DNA of 64,000 nucleotides from Phycisphaeraceae bacterium D3-23 (GTDB lineage: Bacteria; Planctomycetota; Phycisphaerae; Phycisphaerales; Phycisphaeraceae), in contig CP114179.1 in assembly GCA_039555135.1 (NCBI GenBank), positions 2,046,001 to 2,110,000 on the forward strand, given 5' to 3'. Both the position numbers and the translations under genes were made by a program. Shown piece after piece: positions 63,509-64,000 of this stretch. How positions within the stretch are numbered: the first letter of the stretch is position 1; the number at the start of each line of letters is the position of its first letter. The notes under the pieces were generated by a model. The model was given only the letters and a program-made list of their open reading frames with translations, was not told where the DNA came from and ran no database searches.

Positions 63509-64000
63509 ATGTCTGCTAACGGTTTGGTGATCGATCTCAAAGGCGTCGAGAAGCGCTACGGCCGCAAGGTCCACGCGCTCCAGGGCGTCGATATCCAGGT
63601 CCACCCCGGCGAGGTGTTCGGCCTGCTCGGGCCCAACGGCGCGGGCAAGAGCACACTGGTCAAGTGCATGCTCACCGTCGTCCGCCCGACCGCCGCGACG
63701 GGCACCGTGCTGGGCGAGCCGCTTGGCCACAAGCCCGCGCTTCAGCGGGTGGGCTACCTGCCCGAGCACGCGCGGTTCCCGAGGCACCTGACGGGCCGGC
63801 AGGTCGTCGAGTTCTTCGGCGCGATGGCGAATATGCCGCGCGACGAGCGCAAGAAAAAGGCCCAGGAGCTGATCGACCTCGTGGGTGCGCACGACTACGC
63901 GGACCGCAAGGTCGGGGGCTACTCCAAGGGCATGCAGCAGCGCATCGGCATCGCGCAGGCGCTGGTCAACGACCCCGACCTCGTCGTGCTCGACGAGCCC
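63509..64000 (+). CDS. ABC transporter ATP-binding protein, N-terminal part
   Basis: 164 codons to the window end; the gene continues beyond. ATG 63509 has GGAG 5 bases upstream. Walker A is LGPNGAGKSTLVKCM (about residues 43-57). The Q-loop (VGYLPEHARF) and the ABC signature YSKGMQQRIGIAQAL are present, and Walker B begins at the edge (LVVLDEP). The fold and YLPE/YSKGM motifs fit ATPases of the drug/antibiotic and Na+ export class that pair with a separate permease. Cytoplasmic face of the membrane; transported molecule unknown. Confidence 0.9.
   Translation, partial: MSANGLVIDLKGVEKRYGRKVHALQGVDIQVHPGEVFGLLGPNGAGKSTLVKCMLTVVRPTAATGTVLGEPLGHKPALQRVGYLPEHARFPRHLTGRQVVEFFGAMANMPRDERKKKAQELIDLVGAHDYADRKVGGYSKGMQQRIGIAQALVNDPDLVVLDEP

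Overview
The window looks like a chromosome segment of a planctomycete, most likely class Phycisphaerae. It is GC-rich. Four exported proteins end in a PEP-CTERM tail (VPEPGSLALL... followed by a basic RRRR-type end). There are FTLIELLVV pseudopilins, an ECF sigma factor paired with a FecR-type protein, and a long MoxR / DUF58 / VWA / DUF4175-like operon of the kind common in planctomycetes. No rRNA, tRNA, CRISPR array, prophage or transposase was seen. No exosortase gene lies in the window.

Layout. 1-5.3 kb (minus strand): an exported protein, a pseudopilin, a secreted DNRLRE-type PEP-CTERM protein, a PEP-CTERM phosphoesterase, a FecR-type protein whose C-terminus repeats the DNRLRE domain, and its ECF sigma factor. 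5.7-14 kb: DacB, two PEP-CTERM proteins with matching N-termini, and two paralogous phosphodiesterase-TPR proteins around a sulfotransferase-like gene. 14-31.8 kb (minus strand): polyphosphate kinase 1, then a roughly 15 kb gene train that reads moxR (frameshifted), a low-GC orphan, DUF58, a BatA-like VWA protein, a VWA/glutamine-amidotransferase-like membrane protein, a giant DUF4175-like Gln/Glu-rich protein, an EGEQ-rich exported protein, a squalene-cyclase-repeat protein and an NPCBM-like exported protein. 32.5-33.9 kb: dnaA.

34-53.8 kb is mixed: an exported coiled-coil protein, an atypical pseudopilin, SlyX, a GAF-SpoIIE phosphatase, a sialate O-acetylesterase-like enzyme, a eukaryote-type (GT3) glycogen synthase, a frameshifted ankyrin protein, a TauE/SafE permease, a thioredoxin-fold protein, a CPA2 antiporter, a Tat-exported sugar isomerase-like protein, a phytanoyl-CoA dioxygenase-like protein, a UbiB-family kinase and dihydrolipoyl dehydrogenase. 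54-64 kb: a secreted CxxC tandem-repeat protein, a GGDEF protein, a YmdB-type phosphodiesterase, NrdR, a DUF389 membrane protein, a second low-GC orphan, 3-isopropylmalate dehydrogenase, a secreted HExxHxxGxxH protease and the start of an ABC transporter ATPase.

The most striking structure outside the genes is a set of six families (A-F) of dispersed palindromic repeats, many of which abut stop codons. One lies inside a signal-peptide coding region, one supplies a stop codon, and one pair forms near-identical inverted ends around a small membrane-protein gene. Two single-base frameshifts (moxR and the ankyrin gene) may be real or may be sequence errors.
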